Below, in pieces: positions 61,501-64,000 of a DNA stretch of 64,000 bases. The DNA is from Massospora cicadina. Its lineage: Eukaryota; Entomophthoromycota; Entomophthoromycetes; Entomophthorales; Entomophthoraceae. Each line of letters begins with the position of its first letter. Position 1 is the stretch's first letter. The position numbers and the translations under genes were made by a program. The notes beneath the pieces were generated by a model. The model did not search any database. It was not told the DNA's origin and was given only the letters and a program-made list of their open reading frames with translations. Where the stretch lies: the NCBI GenBank assembly GCA_022478985.1, contig JAKSZP010013321.1, positions 86,440 through 150,439 on the forward strand, in the 5' to 3' direction.

Positions 61501-64000
61501 TAGAGATGAGATGCACTACCTCCGCTAAGTCCAATTTATTTGTCCCTAACAATTCCCAAGCATTTTTTTGTTTAGGATTTGGAACACAATCAGATGATAT
61601 GTTATACCAACAGCTTCTGTCTGATATCCCTGCTTCCGTTTCTGAGAATAGGAATTTTACCCCAATCCTGGAGTTCCGCCAGGATGTGCAGAAACCATAT
61701 GTGTGGCAGATCCTTGAAAAGACCAGCATAAGCAATGAGGATCCCTTGATGGACGTCGCCTTTTTAGTAGGTTTTAACGTAGACATTCTGGTGGAGAAAA
61801 TTGCTAGTGAGTATCCACAGGTTGGCAAGGGCATTTCCTCCTTTTTAAGTACCACAAAGCCCTTGGACATACATGTAATAAACACTGATGGTTCTTCTTA
61901 CTTGGAATGCACTTACTGCGACATTTTAGTTCAAAACACAAAAATCCGCGCTATCATAGACACAGAAGACCCTGTGAACATAGTCTATACCAGGTTGGTG
62001 ACTAAGATTCTGTTGGAACCAGATGTGGACCATTGAGTAGTATACAGGACTGCGGGGGTGCACAGCCTTGTGTCAGAAGGAGCATATAGTGCATTAGCTT
62101 TATGATTTGGGTCAGTTCAGGCTTCCACTCCTGTGGTGGTTCTGCCAAATAACAACTACAACATGTTGATTGGCATGGCATTTATGAGGAAATTTGGTGT
62201 TGTGATAAATATGGCGGAGGAAACTTTAAATATTTTAGGAAAACTGATTCCCATCTATTTTACCTCTTGTGGAATCCCAACAGATCTGTTCCGCTCTATT
62301 CAAATTAATCTAGTATACAGTGATAGAGTGATTCCTATTTGTTATTGATGAATGAAGTGGCAAACCAGGGCCCTCCCCAACCAGATTTATGAGTACAAAG
62401 GGATTCCACTTCGGGAAGCAAGTGCTTTGAGCCTACCATCTGGACATCAGTGCATAGTAGGAACTGAGCTCAAAATTGACGTCCCTAAATGGCTTTATGG
62501 GGAAATTATGGCGCCTCATTAGCACACATGATTTGAACCACATGTGGCTCCAGGGCTACTGCTTCCTGGGAATGGGGAGGTGAGAGTGCTGCTAGCGATT
62601 TTGCAGAAAGAGACCATAATGATCCAGCAGCACCAAGTGGTGGCTTACCTACACTTAGCTCCTATAGAGGAAGTTTGCCATATTCATGATTTCGGATTGT
62701 GGGAGGATCTTGAACTACCAACACACTCATCGTTTGGCATATTTACCATAGTTCCACGGGAAGCACTTACTGAATTATTAGCAGAACAGCAAGATAAGGC
62801 TATAACGTTATTTGAAAGGTATTGAGATATTTTCACACACAACAATCATGATTTGGGGTGCGCTCAAGGGGTGATACATTATATAGATACAGGGGATCAC
62901 CCTCCCATTCAATCACTACCTATTAGATGATCAAAAGTGGTGGAAGAGTTTTTCTCCTATGAGGTGGATAAGCTTATCATGCAAGGGATGCTAGAACCAT
63001 CAAAGAGACCGCGGGCATCACCTGTGCTCATTGTAAAAAAAGATGGCTTGAATTAAGTGGTTATTGACTATTGCAAACTCAATAATGTAACAAAAAAGAA
63101 TTTCTACCCTCTTCCACGGATTGACAACGCGTTGGACCAATTGGGCAGGGCGAATTATTTTTCCACCATGTATCTGATCTTGGGGTACTGGAAGATTGAT
63201 TTGCCATCAGTGGAGTGGGAAAAATGCGCTATCATCACTTCAAGAGGGTTATTCCAGCTGACTCACATGCCACAAGGGTTGTGCAACGCCCCAGCTATGT
63301 TTCAGCGTGCCATGGTTATGATTTTAGGTGATTTAAAGCTGTCCTGCGTCTTAGTTTACCTTGATAATATCAATGTGTTCTTGCGGATGTTTACAAAGCA
63401 CTTCACTCACTTGGAACAAGTGTTCTGTCACCTCGCTACTGCTAATATCAAAATTAAGCCTCAGAAGTGTCATTTCTTTAAAGAACAATTAGAATACCTC
63501 AGGTTTGTTATGGATTCAAATGGGCTTAAACTGCAGCCAGCTAAGGTTGAAGCAATAAACCAGATGACTCGCCCAGGTAATAAGCGGGATATTCAAGTGT
63601 TTTTGGGGATGGTCAGGTACTACCAACTGTTCATTCCAAATTTCAGTTGTATCAGGGCCCGCTTTTCAAGTTGTTAAATAAAATGCTTCTTTCAATTGGA
63701 TGGAATGATGCCAGAACGCTTTTGATATGTTGCGAACCGCGTTAGCAAGTGCACCATTTTTGCAATATCCCAACTTTGACAAACAGTTCATAGTGCAAAT
63801 GGATGCATCCCTCTCCGCTATAGGGGCAGTATTATCTCAGAAGGATGACAATGGCATAGAGCATCCTGTCGCATTTTGTAGTCAAAGCATGAACTGTTAC
63901 AAATGGAAATGCAATGTTACCAAGCGGGAGTATTTAGTGGTGATCTACACAAACAAACAGTTTTGAGTATCATCTACCAGGTGTAATATTCCAAGTAGTG
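61501..64000 (+). pseudogene. Element C pol: protease, RT and start of RNase H (partial)
   Basis: Protease near 61950 reads AIIDTEDPVNIV, so the catalytic DTG is DTE. RT 63057-63677: [48 protein letters not shown], then YLDN near 63359 where YxDD is expected, then QKCHFFKEQLEYLRFV and GNKRDIQVFLGMVRYYQLF. RNase H begins FIVQMDASLSAIGAVLSQ near 63790 and AFCSQSMNCYKWKCNVTKREYL. It continues past the window. Stops at several places make it non-functional as read. Confidence 0.83.

Larger units (their letters stand above)
58537..64000 (+). mobile_element. Element C: second copy of the element B family, cut by the window edge
   Basis: Starts with a 480-bp LTR and shares order and sequence with element B throughout, up to the RNase H region at the window edge. 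Integrase and the 3' LTR lie outside. Stops and damaged motifs are present, though fewer frameshifts than in B. Confidence 0.9.

Overview
The window looks like a transposon-rich fungal chromosome segment. The only clearly cellular gene is a PNS1/CTL-type membrane transporter on the minus strand at 53206-55054. Its seven exons join in frame to 534 residues, and its introns are only 34-61 nt. The Pro/Gln/Tyr-rich N-terminus, the transmembrane layout and the C-terminal YPDV all fit fungal Pns1. I cannot name the genus. Almost everything else is retrotransposon sequence, much of it inserted inside other retrotransposons and decayed by stops and frameshifts.

Left part (1-17.7 kb): a minus-strand LTR element (family E: LTR, primer-binding site, gag) is broken up by two APE-type LINEs. 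LINE-1 (1838-7230) carries a (GC)80 tract. LINE-2 (8093-13661) carries T16(CA)138 and has a 16-bp target-site duplication (TSD). A 1.05-kb insert with an 8-9 bp TSD lies in the right LTR.

Middle-left (17.7-29.4 kb): two decayed plus-strand chromoviral relics (D1, D2) of the same family as element G. Element A (21319-26902; 656-658 bp LTRs, 5-bp TSD) landed inside the chromodomain of D2.

Middle (29.4-50.7 kb): the deepest nest. A minus-strand LTR element (F) was hit by element B (29382-41977), and LINE-3 (36654-41877, 15-bp TSD) inserted into the 3' LTR of B. F was also hit by a short SINE-like retroposon (17-bp TSD), which was in turn split by element G (42375-50261; 1.63-kb LTRs, 5-bp TSD).

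Right part (50.7-64 kb): the F LTR, the Pns1 gene, two more copies of the SINE-like repeat in AT-rich DNA, and element C (58537 to the window edge), a sister copy of element B.

No element looks autonomous as read. In the places I aligned by eye, differences between copies are mostly transitions, and many stops look like CGA, CAG or TGG codons after C-to-T or G-to-A change. This suggests methylation- or RIP-like decay.
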